DNA of 64,000 bases from Fratercula arctica (lineage: Eukaryota > Chordata > Aves > Charadriiformes > Alcidae), in contig CANTUZ010000010.1 in assembly GCA_947846985.1 (NCBI GenBank), positions 22,181,095-22,245,094 of the forward strand, read 5' to 3'. Made by a program: the position numbers and the translations under genes. This document shows, piece by piece, positions 61,401 to 64,000 of this stretch. Positions within the stretch are counted from its first letter, which is position 1; each line of letters opens with the position of its first letter. A model generated the notes under the pieces. That model searched no databases. It saw only the letters and a list, made by a program, of their open reading frames with translations, and was not told the origin of the DNA.

Positions 61401-63234
61401 AGATCGGGGCCCCATGAGGCAGTGGGCAGACACATCATGCGGCAGCCCCTGCCCCAGAAGAGAACAGTATCTCCATGTTTGTGTGCCAGCTGCACAGTTT
61501 CTCATGACCCTCCTACATGTTTCTGTGCTACAAAGATCTTCTATGTCAGCAATACTTCTGAATTGTTTGTTGAGATGGCCCTGTCCCACCTTGAGCAAGG
61601 ATGCTCTCTGTCACCTGTGGCCAGGGAAGTAACTGTATTACGCTGCTTTGTGCTACTTGTACATGATGGTGTCCTTGTGGCTTCCAGACCTGGGAACGTG
61701 TGTTTGTTTTGGAGTCATTTAATGGACATATTCCATGTCAGATGTAGTTAAGGTTGTTCCCGTGTCCTCTGGCACAGCATTTCCTTGTTATCTGTCAGGA
61801 TACTTCTGTGACACCCATGGAGCCTTTCTGTGTCTTGTGTCGAATGTCTGTGCTGAACATTGGATGTATGTGCTTCCCCAGCGACCCCTCGGGAGGAGAG
61901 ATGTTTCCTGTCGCATGTGCAAGGCCAGTCCTGATCACGCTGACAGCAACTGTGCGCTCTTGTGAGGGACACAGTGACTGAGGCCATGGTTCACCTCTCA
62001 AGCTCTTTGTTAAGATCCTTCTGATATAAGAGGGAGGTGTGCCTGTGTCACAGTACCACACAGTTTCCCTCGCCAGTAAAATGGGAACTGGGAGAGGTGA
62101 TGATGCTTCCTAATGGTATGGCTAGTGCAGTTACCTAGGTGGCATCCCCAGACTCATCCTGCAGCTGAAGCCTTGCTTCACCACAGCACCCCTTCCAAGA
62201 GCTGCTTTCTTGGCAAATCCCCGTCCCTTAAGCTTTTACTCCTAGCACTGCTCTCAATCAGTTGAAGTGACTGTTGCCCACGACACTGCCATTCCTCATG
62301 GGATCTGCTAGTCTTTCCCAAGCCGAATTTTCCCCATGAGCTCTCCCTTCACTTTGACCCACAACCCTTTGATGGACTCTATCTCTTCCACAAAGTCCTC
62401 TCTGCTCCTTACTGCCACCTTTGCTCATACGCATGCAGTTGTCAGCTCCCTTGCTTGTGTATTACGATATTTGAGGCTTCTCCTGATAGGCCAGCTCACA
62501 GAGCCATATGCTTAGATGAGAATTGCAACTTTGATCTAAAACCAGATATGTGTCTGTCCCTTGCAGTTTCAGGGACAAAATGAAGATGCATCCTCCATAG
62601 GTTTTGACACCAGGAAACAAAACACAGAGAATTTCCAGTCCTTTGGTTTTGAAGAAAATATAATGATCCATGACTGTGAATGTCTCAGTGTTAGCAACAC
62701 AAGACATATAAATCTGTCTTTCAAGATCATCTCAGTGAAACTTTCTCCACAAGTAAAATCCATAGGCACAGCTTGTGTTACTGCTCTGTGAAGTTTGGGA
62801 TTTCTGTGCCCTACTGTTATTAAGTCCAATACTACTGCAAGCTGCTTAGACAAGGTCCATCTCAAGGTAGCCTACAGGCCTCTGTCAAAAGTTTATTTTC
62901 TTTTGTAGATTTTAAAGCCTAGGCCCTGGCAGAATGCACTCCCCGCCCCGCCCCCCCCCGCCTCCCCCCCCCCAGAACTCCCACCTAAACTAAAGCATCG
63001 CCTTTCTCCTTACAACTTTTCCACCTCTCCCTATCTATTTGCTTGCTTTGATCATTCCAATTTCTTATCTAACTCCGTACCTTCCCTTTCTCCTCCCTTC
63101 ATGCTTTTCTTTCATTTCCCACTGACTATACAGGTCCTTTCTTATCAGCCGGTTCTGAGTTTCCCAAGTACACATATGCACTTACGTGCACACACACACA
63201 CGCTGACACAAATAAATAAATAAATAAATAAAAA
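61401..63234 (+). other. PAX2 intron 5, T/G-rich decayed tract and unique sequence
   Basis: Positions 61440-61960 repeat loosely similar words (CCATGTTTGTGTGCCAGCTG, CTGTGACACCC, TTTCTGTGTC) and look like a decayed tandem array. A C-rich run lies at 62940-62974, CA units at 63188-63201 and AAAT units at 63210-63233. No gene is seen. Confidence 0.4.
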
Positions 63235-63500
63235 GGTCAGTGAGCAGAGCAGCAATAACCCCTAAAACAGTACTATCAGAGGGACATGATTGATCAATTG
63301 AATTCCATAGCAGCTGAAAAATGTGGGATTAAGTAGTGTATTATACGCACAATGAGTTGAGGCATGATGTTCATTTCAAGTTCATTTCGCCAGCCCTCTG
63401 CCACCAGATCAGGCAATCAATAGGGGCAGCAGATATCATATATCACCTCTCTCCGTGCTAGGGAGAGAGCACCATAATCTCTCGCAAATTTAGAGTGACA
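63235..63500. promoter_or_regulatory. Candidate conserved noncoding element in intron 5
   Basis: Motif-rich unique sequence contains CATGATTGATCAATTGAATT near 63285, GGGATTAAGTAGTGTATTAT near 63327, GATGTTCATTTCAAGTTCAT near 63367 and CAGGCAATCAATAGGGGCAG near 63411. TTGATCAA and GATTA cores are frequent. The call is by appearance. Confidence 0.45.
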
Positions 63501-64000
63501 GATTTGTCAAGATCTGAAGGGCCCCTGAATAAATGAAGGAAAAGAGACTCCTACAGCGACTTGGGAAAGCTGTGGTTTCAGCTTCTTCACACAAAGGCAT
63601 GGCCTGTGCACACACGGGGGACACGCGTGCACAGGGCTTTGCAGGCAGGCAGGAATTGTAAATATATGTGCATGTGTGCACTAATTTGTGTAACCACCCA
63701 GGGCACCTCACTAAGGGTAAAATCCAGTTTAATGACCATCAATGGAAGTTGTAGCGTATACATGAACCCCTGTCCACTCACACCAAACACCGTACAGAGT
63801 GTAGGGCTGCCATCCTTGAAAATCAGATATATCCTAAACCAGCCGACACAGACAAACAGCTGCGCAGGCATTTACGGAAATGCAGAACCTAAAGAATACC
63901 AGATTAATGATCTACTGCAAAAATAGCCATGTGTATTAGCATCATGGTGTGCACAGTCATGCACACTGACTGACACGTGGAAAAATCCTCAAATGCAAAC
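63501..64000 (+). other. PAX2 intron 5, right end of window, nothing recognised
   Basis: Sequence is unique, moderately AC-rich, with no exon signal. The PAX2 exons after the octapeptide were not found before the window ends. Confidence 0.4.

Overview
This window carries the 5' half of a vertebrate PAX2 gene on the plus strand. Five coding exons splice through consensus GT-AG junctions in consistent phase into one open protein of 205 whole codons. They are exon 1 at 8161-8203, exon 2 at 12063-12231, exon 3 at 13407-13604, exon 4 at 42344-42429 and exon 5 at 44447-44566. The product holds the short N-terminal leader, the complete paired domain (about residues 16-142), the octapeptide YSINGILG (residues 185-192) and a basic KRKR stretch. 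PAX2 is favoured over PAX5 and PAX8 by the MDMHCKADPF leader and by the linker up to the octapeptide. The partial homeodomain and transactivation exons lie beyond the right edge, so intron 5 is at least 19.4 kb long.

The organism is an amniote, most likely a sauropsid (turtle or crocodilian favoured over bird). The protein is almost identical to mammalian PAX2 as I remember it. The introns contain old MIR-type SINEs, a CR1 LINE 3' end, a nonautonomous DNA transposon and diverged elements of a kind I associate with turtle and crocodilian genomes. No young primate or rodent repeats are visible. This placement comes from recognition, not from a search.

Layout. Positions 1-7380 are upstream flank. 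It is rich in CpG, broken by very long homopurine/homopyrimidine microsatellites (601-812, 4018-4203, 4499-4775, 6815-7040), and contains several blocks that look like conserved regulatory DNA (900-1290, 3106-3260, 3770-3905, 6285-6640). Positions 7385-8160 are the probable promoter and 5' UTR, with three short upstream ORFs. Introns 1 and 2 (8204-12062 and 12232-13406) stay CpG-rich. Intron 3 (13605-42343, 28.7 kb) and the visible part of intron 5 (44567-64000) are ordinary in composition. They mix repeat relics, degraded minisatellites and scattered blocks that resemble developmental enhancers.

I found no second protein-coding gene, no RNA gene, no CRISPR array and no autonomous mobile element. 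The long open frames over the microsatellites and GC-rich DNA are low-complexity artefacts. Nothing here amounts to a new biological system. The points most worth following are the inverted (AAAAG)n/(CTTTT)n pair upstream of the promoter, the NAGNAG acceptor of exon 2, the uORFs, the degraded minisatellites and the cluster of enhancer-like blocks.
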